A stretch of 64,000 bases of DNA. It comes from Flavihumibacter solisilvae (GTDB lineage Bacteria; Bacteroidota; Bacteroidia; Chitinophagales; Chitinophagaceae). Every line of letters begins with the position of its first letter. Position 1 is the stretch's first letter. The stretch is taken from assembly GCF_000814475.1 (NCBI RefSeq), contig NZ_JSVC01000004.1, positions 62,001 to 126,000 on the forward strand, read 5' to 3'. The notes below the pieces were generated by a model, which saw only the letters and a program-made list of their open reading frames with translations, was not told the origin of the DNA and did no database searches. Positions 22,500-31,380 of the stretch are shown piece by piece. A program made the position numbers and the translations under genes.

Positions 22500-23609
22500 A
22501 TGAAATTCAATTTGATCCAACTTTCTGCTGCTCTGTTTTTATCCGCTTCCCTCGTTTCCTGTAGTAAAGATGATGATGGGCCTTCTATTAAGCCTTACAC
22601 AGTTCCTGATACCTATAATTTTGATAACGTAGAATATTCAGAATCAGCCGCCCGGATCAGTATGTGGGCAGGCTATACCGGCATCCTCGGAAAGGGCAGC
22701 TCCCGCCAGCTCAGCCAGGATAGCGTCAACTACCTCTGGAACAACACCAACAATGCATTTACCGCTGAAACTGCAGGAAATGTGCCCTATAACCAGGACG
22801 CGCTGAATGTACTGGCATTCAACCTGTCAGGAAAGACCGCAGATGCACAAGTGTTTAAAGTGCTGGCAGATTCGATGGTAAAGATCAGCCAGTATTATAA
22901 TACTCCTGCCTCCCGCGGTGTCGCCGGTAAGTACGGCAGCCGGGTTTACAACTACACCGGCCTTGAATTCAACCAGGCAATTGCCAAAGGCATGATGGGT
23001 TCCCTTGCCCTGTATAATATCAATGCGATCCTTGATAAAGTTAAAACTGACGACAACACATCACCGGTTAACGGCTCAGGAACTGCAATGGAACACAACT
23101 GGGACCTGGCATTCGGGTATGTAGGAATTCCCAAAGACTATGATACGGCATTCGCATATACCTCTGCGATTGTTGATCGTCCGCTTGCAATTGGTGGATA
23201 TTTTGGCGAGCGGGGTAAATATATCCAGGCGGGTGGAAAGGTATTCGAAGCTTTCCGTAAGGGTCGTGCAGCTATTACAGCTAAAGACTATGTAACCCGT
23301 GACGCAGCTATCGCGACCATTAAGGAGTACCTGGAAAAGACCATCGCAGCTGCCGGTTACTACTATGTAACTTCATCGCAGACCCAGGCCGACCTTGGCG
23401 CTAAATTCCATAGCCTGTCAGAAGGATTCGGCTTCATGCTCGCCCTGAAGTATCGTGCTGCCAACAGCCAGCTTAGCGAGGCTAACTTCCTGAAACTGGT
23501 CGACATTCTTAAAACTGATTTCTATGTACTGGCCGATGACGCCAGCAATACCAAACTCAAAGAGGCCCAGGCTATCCTTACTACCGCGTATGGTCAGTTG
23601 CAGCCTTAA
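22500..23609 (+). CDS. DUF4856 lipoprotein
   Basis: 369 residues with lipobox LVSCSKDDD near residue 22. The mature start (YTVPDTYNFDNVEYSESAAR) and the helical body (GLEFNQAIAKGMMGSLALYNINAILD, HNWDLAFGYVGIP) are typical of the DUF4856 family of Bacteroidota. These proteins are predicted outer-membrane lipoproteins, often next to imelysin and a TonB receptor, suggesting a role in iron capture; the ligand is not proven. It is the first gene of a four- or five-gene run. An 85-base gap to the next gene contains a hairpin (23637-23669). Confidence 0.85.
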   Translation: MKFNLIQLSAALFLSASLVSCSKDDDGPSIKPYTVPDTYNFDNVEYSESAARISMWAGYTGILGKGSSRQLSQDSVNYLWNNTNNAFTAETAGNVPYNQDALNVLAFNLSGKTADAQVFKVLADSMVKISQYYNTPASRGVAGKYGSRVYNYTGLEFNQAIAKGMMGSLALYNINAILDKVKTDDNTSPVNGSGTAMEHNWDLAFGYVGIPKDYDTAFAYTSAIVDRPLAIGGYFGERGKYIQAGGKVFEAFRKGRAAITAKDYVTRDAAIATIKEYLEKTIAAAGYYYVTSSQTQADLGAKFHSLSEGFGFMLALKYRAANSQLSEANFLKLVDILKTDFYVLADDASNTKLKEAQAILTTAYGQLQP

Positions 23610-23636
23610 TGACTTAATTTCGCGAAACTTTTTCAT

Positions 23637-23669
23637 TGACAGCCTTTGATCAACATTCAGAGGCTGTCA
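23637..23669 (+). promoter_or_regulatory. Intercistronic hairpin
   Basis: TGACAGCCT (23637-23645) pairs perfectly with AGGCTGTCA (23661-23669) around a 15-base loop that itself contains TTGATCAA. The downstream sequence is TATTGCTTTAAAAAAC, with no long T-run. It may be a partial terminator or mRNA-processing element that lowers expression of the later genes. Confidence 0.45.
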
Positions 23670-23694
23670 TATTGCTTTAAAAAACAGGCCCGTT

Positions 23695-24786
23695 ATGACC
23701 AATAAAAGATTTGTCTTAAGTACTATGCTGATGCTTACTGTGGTGCTTTTTTTCGCATGCAGCAAGAGCGATGATGATCCCAATGACAACAACCCGTCTG
23801 GCACCGATGAGTTTAAGAAGGGGATGCTGGTCAACTATGCCGACAACATCATCATCCCTGGTTATACCGACTTTATCGCAAAGATGGACCTGCTGGAAGC
23901 TGCTGTTAATGCCTTCCTCGACAATCCGTCGGCTGCAACGCGCGATGCAGTAAAGGCGCCCTTCAAAACGGCATACCTGGCATTTGAAAACGTATCTATG
24001 CCTTATTTTGGCCCGGCTGCCGCGCTTCAGCTTAACAGCTATGTCAATACATTTCCGCCCGCTACAAGTAAGATCGAAGCCGGCGTTGCCAGTGGCACTT
24101 ATAATTTTACCCAACCAGGAATTTCAGACAGCCTGCAGGGACTGCCGGCACTTGATTACCTCCTTTTCTCCGATAATGCGGTTGAAAAATTTACAACTGA
24201 CACTCATGCCGCCAATCGGAAAAAATATGTGCGAGATGTAATGGACCGGATCGCCACACTCAGCGGAAATGCGCTTTCTCAATGGAATAGTTCTTACCGC
24301 ACTACATTCGTCAATTCCCTGAAAACAGATGTTGGTAGTTCCATAGGAAGCATTGTAAACCAGTTGGCTTTTGAAATGGATGCGCTGAAAGGACCGCGGA
24401 TCGGGTATCCATTTGGAAAGCAATCCAATGGTATAGTATTCGCTGACAAAGCCGAAGCATATTTTTCAGGGATCTCGGGAGACCTGGCAGTGGCCAATCT
24501 TACCGCTTTAAAAAACTACTATACCGGTGCGTCCGGCGATGGCATCGCTGATTACCTGGTTTTGTTGAAAAAAGAACAATTGAACACGGATGTGCTGGCG
24601 CAGTTTGATATTGCCATCAACGCGCTGAAAGCTATTCCTGCACCTTTGTCTGCGGCCTTTACCGGCAGCCCGGCAACTGTGGAAGAAGCATATAAGCAGA
24701 TCCAGAAGCTGCTGACCCTGTTGAAAACGGATGTTGCTTCTGCAACAGGTGTACAGATTACTTACATGGATAATGACGGTGACTAG
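23695..24786 (+). CDS. Imelysin-family lipoprotein (iron-regulated, peptidase M75-like)
   Basis: 363 residues with lipobox LFFACSKSDDD. The helical imelysin fold is visible: YTDFIAKMDLLEAAVNAFL, FKTAYLAFENVSMPYFGPA, then GLPALDYLLFSDN and a C-terminal half repeating the pattern. Imelysins (IrpA, EfeO-related) are outer-membrane or periplasmic proteins involved in iron or haem uptake. Its last 14 bases overlap the start of the HTTM gene, so the two are translationally coupled. Confidence 0.9.
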   Translation: MTNKRFVLSTMLMLTVVLFFACSKSDDDPNDNNPSGTDEFKKGMLVNYADNIIIPGYTDFIAKMDLLEAAVNAFLDNPSAATRDAVKAPFKTAYLAFENVSMPYFGPAAALQLNSYVNTFPPATSKIEAGVASGTYNFTQPGISDSLQGLPALDYLLFSDNAVEKFTTDTHAANRKKYVRDVMDRIATLSGNALSQWNSSYRTTFVNSLKTDVGSSIGSIVNQLAFEMDALKGPRIGYPFGKQSNGIVFADKAEAYFSGISGDLAVANLTALKNYYTGASGDGIADYLVLLKKEQLNTDVLAQFDIAINALKAIPAPLSAAFTGSPATVEEAYKQIQKLLTLLKTDVASATGVQITYMDNDGD

Positions 24787-26098
24787 AATAGCCCCACTGG
24801 TTACTTTCAGGATCACCTTCGGGCTCCTGATGTTTTTCAGCCTGCTGCGTTTCTGGTGGCGGGGCTGGGTAACCTCGGTGTATGTGGAACCGAAATTTCA
24901 TTTCACCTACATGGGCTTTGATTGGGTGCAGCCGTTGGGAAATACCGGTATGCACCTGCTGTTCCTGGTCATTACCCTGGCTGCTTTACTGGTTGCACTT
25001 GGCTGGTTTTACCGGGTTGCCATAGTGGTGTTTTTCCTTGGGTTTACGTATGTTGAGCTGATCGATGTTACTACCTACCTCAACCATTACTACTTTATCA
25101 GCCTCGTCGCATTTATCATGATCTGGCTACCTGCCAATCGTGACTATTCGATCGATGCCTGGCGTCGCCCGGAAATAAGGCGAGAGGAAACTCCGCGCTG
25201 GACGATCGGGATCCTGCGTTTCCAGATGGCAATTGTATATGTCTTTGCCGGGCTTGCAAAATTGAACAGCGACTGGCTGCTCAGGGCTGAGCCAATGAAG
25301 ACGTGGCTGCCCGCAAGGAGCCACCTGCCGGTTGTAGGCCAGTTTATGTATGAAGAATGGGTGGCGTACCTGTTCTCATGGTTTGGTGCCGCCTACGACC
25401 TGTTCATTGTATTCTTCCTCCTCAATAAAAAAAGCCGGCCCATTGCATATGGATTTGTACTGATATTCCACATCGCAACGGCAGTTTTCTTCCCCGGTAT
25501 CGGGATGTTTCCTTATGTAATGATCGTGAGCAGCCTTATTTTCTTCTCCGGGGAATTTCATGAGAAATTGTTGTCGTACCTGCCATTTTATAAGAACAGG
25601 TTACTGTCGCAATTACAGACATCTTACAATTACAGGTATCCCAGGTTCATTACGGCGGCAATAATAATATATGCATTTGCTCAGGTGCTGATACCGCTGC
25701 GTTTTTTATTGTATCCTGGTCACCTTTTCTGGAACGAAGAGGGGTACAGGTTTTCTTGGCGGGTAATGCTGATGGAAAAGTCGGGTGCAGCCTACTTTAC
25801 AGTAAAGGATAAGTCAGGGCAGGAATTCTATACGGTAAACAATAAGGAGTTTCTTACACCCCTGCAGGAAAAAATGATGAGTACCCAGCCCGATATGATC
25901 CTTAAGTATGCACATTACCTGGCTGCGGAGTATGCCAAAAAAGGAATTACGGAACCGAAAGTTTATGGGGAAGTTTATGTGTCGTTAAACGGTTCGAGAT
26001 CTGCGCTGTTTATTGATTCGACCGTGAACCTTGCTGCGCAGAAACAGGGCTGGGGACATTATGCGTGGGTGTTGCAGAAAGAAACAAGTAAAAATTAA
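24773..26098 (+). CDS. HTTM-domain membrane protein (vitamin K-dependent gamma-carboxylase-like)
   Basis: 441 residues from the ATG at 24773, inside the end of the imelysin gene; the longer frame from 24731 is in conflict. Several membrane segments (residues 8-25, 50-72, 75-100, 150-165, 205-225 and more) match the horizontally transferred transmembrane domain family. RFWWRGWV near residue 20 and the loop TTYLNHYYF are conserved features. A soluble C-terminal domain of about 115 residues follows. The biochemical role in bacteria is unclear. Its place between imelysin and a TonB receptor suggests maturation or transport in the same uptake pathway. Confidence 0.88.
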   Translation: MTVTRIAPLVTFRITFGLLMFFSLLRFWWRGWVTSVYVEPKFHFTYMGFDWVQPLGNTGMHLLFLVITLAALLVALGWFYRVAIVVFFLGFTYVELIDVTTYLNHYYFISLVAFIMIWLPANRDYSIDAWRRPEIRREETPRWTIGILRFQMAIVYVFAGLAKLNSDWLLRAEPMKTWLPARSHLPVVGQFMYEEWVAYLFSWFGAAYDLFIVFFLLNKKSRPIAYGFVLIFHIATAVFFPGIGMFPYVMIVSSLIFFSGEFHEKLLSYLPFYKNRLLSQLQTSYNYRYPRFITAAIIIYAFAQVLIPLRFLLYPGHLFWNEEGYRFSWRVMLMEKSGAAYFTVKDKSGQEFYTVNNKEFLTPLQEKMMSTQPDMILKYAHYLAAEYAKKGITEPKVYGEVYVSLNGSRSALFIDSTVNLAAQKQGWGHYAWVLQKETSKN

Positions 26099-26120
26099 AA
26101 GTCAAAATAGTCGGACTGTG

Positions 26121-28523
26121 ATGAGAAAGAGCATTTTTGTTGTTTTAGCATGTTTGGTAAGCCTGCTGGTTGTTGGCCAGAAGGGGAAGACAGTCAGCGG
26201 GACTGTCAGGATAGGAAATGAACCGGGTGCAGGCGCATCGGTTAAGCTTTTACCTGTTCAGAAAAACCTTTTGAGCAATGACAATGGCTATTTCCGTTTT
26301 GCAAATGTTGATTCAGGGATCCTGGAGCTCGTGGTAACACTGACGGGGTACCAGACTTACAGGCAAACGCTGAGCCTGAACGATAAAAGCGTCGTGCTCG
26401 ATATTAACCTGCAGAATGACACCACTATCCTGGACGAAGTGGTGGTGAAGACGTTGAAGAGTGAATCTGTTTCCGGCAAACTGAATGATGTTTCGGGAAC
26501 CGCGATCTATGCAGGGAAAAAAACAGAGGTGATCAACCTGAAAAATGTCAATGCCAACCTTGCTACCAATAATACGAGGCAGATCTATGCACGGGTACCC
26601 GGCCTGAACATCTGGGAGAACGACCGTGGTGGTTTGCAGCTGGGCGTCGGCGGCCGTGGTCTCAGTCCGAACCGCTCCTCTAATTTCAATATCAGGCAGA
26701 ACGGTTATGATATCAGTGCAGATGCACTCGGCTACCCCGAAAGTTATTACACGCCGTCGGCCGAAGCACTCGACAGGATTGAAATCATCCGCGGTGCTGC
26801 CAGCCTGCAATATGGTCCGCAGTTCGGTGGCCTGATCAATTTCGTAATGAAAGAGGGAGCGCGGGATAAGCCGGTTGAGATCACCAGCAGGCAAACGGCA
26901 GGTTCATACGGCTTCTTCAACTCATTCAATAGCATAGGCGGCACGGTTGCAAATAAAAAACTGAATTATTATACCTTCTACCAATACAAGCGTGGCGATG
27001 ACTGGCGACCCAACAGCCACTATGACCAGCATAATGCCTACGCGCACCTGGCTTACAAAGTAACCGACAGGTTAAAAGTTACCGGCCAGTACAGTTTCAT
27101 GCACTACCTGGCGCAACAGCCTGGCGGACTAACAGACGAACAATTCGAAAAAGACCCTTCAGTTTCGGTAAGGGCGAGAAACTGGTTCGAGGTGAACTGG
27201 AACCTGGTCAACCTGACTTTTGATTACGCGTTCAACGAAAACACGCGCCTCAACTGGCGCAACTATTCGCTGATCGGGGGCCGTGATGCGATTGGCATCC
27301 TTTCCTATATCAACCGGCCGGACAATGGAGGCCCGCGTGATTTCATGTCCGATAAATACAACAACTTCGGTTCCGAGCTAAGGTTCATTCACCAGTATAA
27401 ACTGCTGAATAACGAGCGCAATACATTTCTTGCCGGGGTGCGGGTTTACAAGGGACTTACCAAAAGAAGCCAGGGCGATGGAAGCGATGGAAGCGGTGCC
27501 GACTTTGAGTTTGAAGGGCCGGAACCCAATAAATCTTCCTACCGTTTTCCCGGGAACAATGTTGCCCTCTTTGCGGAAAATATCTTCAGGGTTACCAAAA
27601 AATGGAGTATCACTCCGGGTGTGCGGTACGAACACATCAATACAAAAGCTGACGGGTATTACTACAAGAACAACATGTACATCGAAGATGAGAAGGTCTT
27701 CGAAAATAAGTCCAATCCCAGGTCATTCGTTTTGCTTGGCATCGGAAGTTCCTGGAAGCTGGGAGCAGCATCTGAATTCTATGCCAATATCTCTCAGAAT
27801 TACAGGAGCATCAACTTTAATGATATCCGGGTGGTCAATACCAATTCCCGGGTGGATCCAAACCTGAAAGATGAAACCGGTTATAATATCGACCTTGGTT
27901 TCCGCGGAACATTCCGCAACTGGCTTTATGCAGACGTCAGTGTCTTTTACCTGAAGTATAATGACAGGATAGGATCCATCTTTACACGCGATACCAGCTT
28001 TATGACCTACCGGCTACGAACCAATGTATCCGACAGCAGGAACTTCGGACTGGAAGTATTGCTTGAAGGGGATATCCTGAAAGCAATATCGCAAGGGACG
28101 TCAAAATACAGGCTGTCATTCTATACCAACCTGTCGCTTATCGATGCCCGCTATATAAATACGAAGAACACAGCAATCGACGATAACCTGGTTGAGAATG
28201 TGCCACCGGTTCTCTTCCGGTCAGGCTTGTCTTTTGGCAATCCACGTTTCAATGTCACGTACCAGTTCTCATACCAGGCGAAACAATATTCCGATGCAAC
28301 AAATGCCGAGTCGACACCAACCGCAGTAGATGGTGCCATTCCCGCTTTCAGCGTAATGGACCTGAGTGTGGGTTATAACTGGAGATGGTTTACCATTTAC
28401 AGCGGGGTGAATAACCTGGCGGACAGGAAATATTTTACCCGGCGTGCTGATGGTTATCCCGGTCCTGGTATCATGCCGGCGGATAAACGAAACATCTATG
28501 TAACGCTCCAGTTCAAGATGTAA
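26121..28523 (+). CDS. TonB-dependent receptor (siderophore/iron-type)
   Basis: 800 residues from the ATG at 26121 (MRKSIFVVLACLVSLLVVGQ, signal peptide). Residues 25-100 form a carboxypeptidase-regulatory-like domain (VSGTVRIGNEPGAGASVKL). Residues 120-250 form the plug (VPGLNIWENDRGGLQLGVGG, DRIEIIRGAASLQYGPQFGG). The rest is a 22-strand barrel ending in RNIYVTLQFKM with a terminal aromatic/hydrophobic strand. It resembles FecA-like receptors rather than SusC. It is 22 bases after the HTTM gene and completes the uptake run. Confidence 0.92.
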   Translation: MRKSIFVVLACLVSLLVVGQKGKTVSGTVRIGNEPGAGASVKLLPVQKNLLSNDNGYFRFANVDSGILELVVTLTGYQTYRQTLSLNDKSVVLDINLQNDTTILDEVVVKTLKSESVSGKLNDVSGTAIYAGKKTEVINLKNVNANLATNNTRQIYARVPGLNIWENDRGGLQLGVGGRGLSPNRSSNFNIRQNGYDISADALGYPESYYTPSAEALDRIEIIRGAASLQYGPQFGGLINFVMKEGARDKPVEITSRQTAGSYGFFNSFNSIGGTVANKKLNYYTFYQYKRGDDWRPNSHYDQHNAYAHLAYKVTDRLKVTGQYSFMHYLAQQPGGLTDEQFEKDPSVSVRARNWFEVNWNLVNLTFDYAFNENTRLNWRNYSLIGGRDAIGILSYINRPDNGGPRDFMSDKYNNFGSELRFIHQYKLLNNERNTFLAGVRVYKGLTKRSQGDGSDGSGADFEFEGPEPNKSSYRFPGNNVALFAENIFRVTKKWSITPGVRYEHINTKADGYYYKNNMYIEDEKVFENKSNPRSFVLLGIGSSWKLGAASEFYANISQNYRSINFNDIRVVNTNSRVDPNLKDETGYNIDLGFRGTFRNWLYADVSVFYLKYNDRIGSIFTRDTSFMTYRLRTNVSDSRNFGLEVLLEGDILKAISQGTSKYRLSFYTNLSLIDARYINTKNTAIDDNLVENVPPVLFRSGLSFGNPRFNVTYQFSYQAKQYSDATNAESTPTAVDGAIPAFSVMDLSVGYNWRWFTIYSGVNNLADRKYFTRRADGYPGPGIMPADKRNIYVTLQFKM

Positions 28524-28559
28524 AGCGTAACTTTACAGGGAATCATTTGCACAGGAGCC

Positions 28560-28718
28560 GTGCAAAACAAAACCATATATTGGATTCCGCTCGTAGGCGT
28601 ATTTGTCAGTCTTTACAATTATGACAAAGACAACGGCATGAGTCGTGCCTGGAACTATTACCAGGCAGTGATGATCATGCTTTTCATCGCAATTATGTCG
28701 TTGATCGCAACGAACTGA
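28560..28718 (+). CDS. Small membrane protein, 52 residues
   Basis: A 53-codon frame from a GTG at 28560 to TGA at 28716-28718, lying 36 bases after the TonB receptor and ending 2 bases before the convergent reductase gene. The product starts MQNKTIYWIPLVGVFVSLYN and has a second hydrophobic helix, QAVMIMLFIAIMSLIA, near its end. AGGAG lies 2 bases before the GTG, closer than ideal, so the start is uncertain. Composition is clearly protein-like: two apolar stretches around a charged middle (YDKDNGMSRAWNYY). No family is recognised; it is likely a last, small member of the uptake operon. Confidence 0.6.
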   Translation: MQNKTIYWIPLVGVFVSLYNYDKDNGMSRAWNYYQAVMIMLFIAIMSLIATN

Positions 28719-28720
28719 GG

Positions 28721-29275
28721 TTACCGCCGCGAATAGTTTACCAGCATAACACCAGACTTTGAAGTTTCCACACTTTCCAGTTTAAGGTTTTTCCTTTCTT
28801 TTATGCCGGAGAACAATGGTTTTCCTGAGCCCAGTATCACCGGGAAGACTGCCAGCAGGTAAGTATCTACCAGGTCTGCATTGATGAATTCTGTAACCAG
28901 GTTACTGCCGCCATAGAGCCAGATATTTTTTCCTGGCTCGTTCCTGATCTCATTTACCCGTTGGAGAATGTCTGAAGTAATAAATGTCGCCTTGTCATCT
29001 GTCCGCGGGGTCCTTGAAAAAACATACTTTTTCTTACTGTTGATCATGTCCATGATCTTTCGTTCGCCGGGAGTGGCTTCTGCGGGTGGCTGGTATTGTC
29101 CCCACAGGTCATAACTGATGCGGCCATAGAAGATTGCATCAACATCAGGGAGGAAACGGTCAAAGAATGCATCGGTATCGCCACTGTCATCAGTGTTACA
29201 CCAATCGATTTCGCCGTTAGGTCCTTCAATATAACAATCAAGTGTAACTGCCAGGTTCAGGATAATTTTTCTCAT
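28721..29275 (-). CDS. Dihydrofolate reductase / RibD C-terminal family protein
   Basis: 184 residues. The start MRKIILNLAVTLDCYIEGPN, then DAIFYGRISYDLWGQY, a KYVFSRTPR strand and LYGGSNLVTEFINADLVDTY match the RibD C-terminal / DHFR-like domain proteins (YwjB/YyaP group). These bind NADPH; the substrate is unknown. It is cytosolic and transcribed alone, divergent from the sigma gene at 29357. Confidence 0.88.
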   Translation of the reverse strand: MRKIILNLAVTLDCYIEGPNGEIDWCNTDDSGDTDAFFDRFLPDVDAIFYGRISYDLWGQYQPPAEATPGERKIMDMINSKKKYVFSRTPRTDDKATFITSDILQRVNEIRNEPGKNIWLYGGSNLVTEFINADLVDTYLLAVFPVILGSGKPLFSGIKERKNLKLESVETSKSGVMLVNYSRR

Positions 29276-29356
29276 ATCATTCCTTCTTATTATGCAAACG
29301 ATTGCCGGTAATATAAAAACATTTATGGGTTTCGTTTATATTGCCGTCCAAATTGC

Positions 29357-29950
29357 GTGCCTGTGGAAACGCTTTCTAACGATCGAGAGCTTTTGGCGAT
29401 GTTGGCGGCCGGTAATGAAAAAGCCTTCAAGGTTCTGTTCGATGCTTATCGCAACAGGCTGTTCCATTATGTTTATGGCTTAGTGAAATCCGAACAGGCA
29501 GCTGAAGAGCTTGTTATGGATGTTTTCATGAAGATCTGGATGGGCAGGGACCTTGTGAACCGGATCGACAACATGGACGCTTTCCTCTTCCGGGTTGCGC
29601 ATAATAAATCGATCGACTTCCTGCGGGCCGCAAACAGGAATCCGCGCCTGAAGGAACTGTTGTGGGAAGAAATAGCTGCCGCTTCGTCTGCGCGAGCCGA
29701 CAATCTCCTTGTCGAAAAAGAATATGTCCAGGAAGTCAGGAAAGCAATCGATATGCTTTCCCCGCAGCGTAAGAAAGTTTACCAGATGAGCCGTGAACAG
29801 GAATTTACCCATGACCAGATCGCGGAAAAGCTTGCAATCTCCAAAGCCACAGTCAATAACCATATAGTCGAAGCACAGCGGTTCATCCGCAATTACCTTG
29901 CAAAAAACCTCGACCTTGCTGCTGTTATCCTCTTCATTGGCCGGATCTGA
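29357..29950 (+). CDS. ECF RNA polymerase sigma factor (FecI-like)
   Basis: 197 residues from a GTG start (GTG CCT GTG GAA). Region 2 is AAEELVMDVFMKIWMGRD and FLFRVAHNKSIDFLR. Region 4 is LSPQRKKVYQMSREQEFTHD followed by KLAISKATVNNHIVEAQRFI. This is the typical sigma of Bacteroidota FecR/SusC loci. It is followed by the FecR anti-sigma gene 58 bases downstream and should control the SusC/SusD/phospholipase genes in response to substrate binding by SusC. Confidence 0.92.
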   Translation: MPVETLSNDRELLAMLAAGNEKAFKVLFDAYRNRLFHYVYGLVKSEQAAEELVMDVFMKIWMGRDLVNRIDNMDAFLFRVAHNKSIDFLRAANRNPRLKELLWEEIAAASSARADNLLVEKEYVQEVRKAIDMLSPQRKKVYQMSREQEFTHDQIAEKLAISKATVNNHIVEAQRFIRNYLAKNLDLAAVILFIGRI

Positions 29951-30008
29951 AATTTTTTTTCTGGCCGGGTAGTTATCCATCCATTTTTTATCGTCTTGTC
30001 AGGCAGCT

Positions 30009-31217
30009 ATGTCTGAAAACTCGAAAACAACCTGGCACGAACTGGTTGAAAAATATTTTAATAACAGCATCTCGAAGGAAGAACTGGACCAGCTTCTGCA
30101 AATGGCCGGTGAAGACTACGACGCAAAATCACTAGAGTCTGCGCTTAAAGCCCAATGGGAAACGGCGAAGGAGAAAGCTGACGTGGACGCCAGTAAGTGG
30201 GATGACAGGTTCAACCTGATGATGGATGAGGCTAACGAGTCGGCACCAGTGGAGATTGAAAAAGCAAGTGTCCCTTACCGGAAGTACTTCCGGATGGCTG
30301 CTGCTGCGATCATCCTTGTCATGCTCGGCAGTGCCATTACCTACCTCGTAATGAATGACAAAAGCACGGAACAAGTCAAAGTGGCCGCGGATCCGGTCCC
30401 CAATGCGGGGCAGGCTCCCACGGGGAACAAGGCTATCATTACGCTGGCCAACGGGGAAAAAATTTACCTCGACAGTGCGGGAACAGGTACGCTTGCTGAC
30501 CTGGGAAATGTAAATGTGGTCAAGACCGGTGATGGGCAAATCACTTATAATGCCGATACGAGATCTGCGGGGGATATGCAGTACAATACCCTTTTCAATC
30601 CCCGTGGCAGCAGGGTAGTAAGTCTCAGGCTGAGCGATGGAACACGGGTATGGCTGAACAGTGAGAGTTCGCTTCGTTACCCTGCCACTTTTTCCGGGAA
30701 TGAACGAAATGTAGAGATAACCGGTGAAGCATATTTTGAAGTAGCAAAAGATGCTTCAAAGCCATTCCATGTCCGGCGGGCCGGTGATGACATGGTTGTT
30801 GAAGTGCTCGGCACTCATTTCAATATGAACGTTTATGAAGATGAATCCAGCGCGATGACAACATTGATTGAGGGGAAGGTAAATGTCCGCAAGGGCATGC
30901 AGGTGAAAACACTGGTTCCCGGCTCACAGGCCCAGGTGCAGCAGGATCGTTTAATTGTACTCCCGAATGTGGATACTGATGCGGTGGTTGCCTGGAAGAA
31001 TGGATTCTTCTCGTTTGCAAAGACAGACATGGCCACACTGATGCGGCAGATCGGCCGGTGGTATAATGTCGAAGTTGAATATGCCGGTAAAATTCCTGAC
31101 CGCAAGTTCGGTGGCGAAATTTCCCGCGATGCCAATCTGAAGGAGGTGTTGAAGATATTGGAGGAAAGCAAAATTTATTTCAGGATGAATGGAAGGAAGG
31201 TGATCATAAGTGAATGA
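30009..31217 (+). CDS. FecR-family anti-sigma factor
   Basis: 402 residues. Residues 1-90 are the cytosolic sigma-binding part, a membrane helix spans 95-115 (RMAAAAIILVMLGSAITYLV), and residues 180-330 form the FecR domain (LSDGTRVWLNSESSLRYPA, NVEITGEAYFEVAKD, LGTHFNMNVY). The C-terminal DUF4974-type domain (ATLMRQIGRWYNVEVEY, LKEVLKILEESKIYF) ends the protein. It relays signals from the SusC-type receptor's N-terminal STN domain, encoded next, to the sigma factor at 29357. Confidence 0.93.
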   Translation: MSENSKTTWHELVEKYFNNSISKEELDQLLQMAGEDYDAKSLESALKAQWETAKEKADVDASKWDDRFNLMMDEANESAPVEIEKASVPYRKYFRMAAAAIILVMLGSAITYLVMNDKSTEQVKVAADPVPNAGQAPTGNKAIITLANGEKIYLDSAGTGTLADLGNVNVVKTGDGQITYNADTRSAGDMQYNTLFNPRGSRVVSLRLSDGTRVWLNSESSLRYPATFSGNERNVEITGEAYFEVAKDASKPFHVRRAGDDMVVEVLGTHFNMNVYEDESSAMTTLIEGKVNVRKGMQVKTLVPGSQAQVQQDRLIVLPNVDTDAVVAWKNGFFSFAKTDMATLMRQIGRWYNVEVEYAGKIPDRKFGGEISRDANLKEVLKILEESKIYFRMNGRKVIISE

Positions 31218-31276
31218 GAGGAAAAAAGAAACAAAGAATAATAGATCAATAATAGGATAGGTCCTGCGAAAAGAAA

Positions 31277-31304
31277 GCCGCCCTGGGGTGAGAGCCGGGG
31301 CGGC
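31277..31304 (+). promoter_or_regulatory. GC-rich hairpin in the SusC leader
   Basis: GCCGCCC (31277-31283) pairs perfectly with GGGCGGC (31298-31304), with a 14-base loop (TGGGGTGAGAGCCG). It lies between the FecR stop and the SusC ATG (31381). No T-tract follows, so it is not a normal terminator. It could protect the susC message from decay or mark a processing point. Confidence 0.55.
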
Positions 31305-31380
31305 GGAAAGTCGGAGTTATCCAATGTTTACAATTCGTTCGACAAACTGCTATTGTTTAACCCAAAACTTGTACAAAAGT

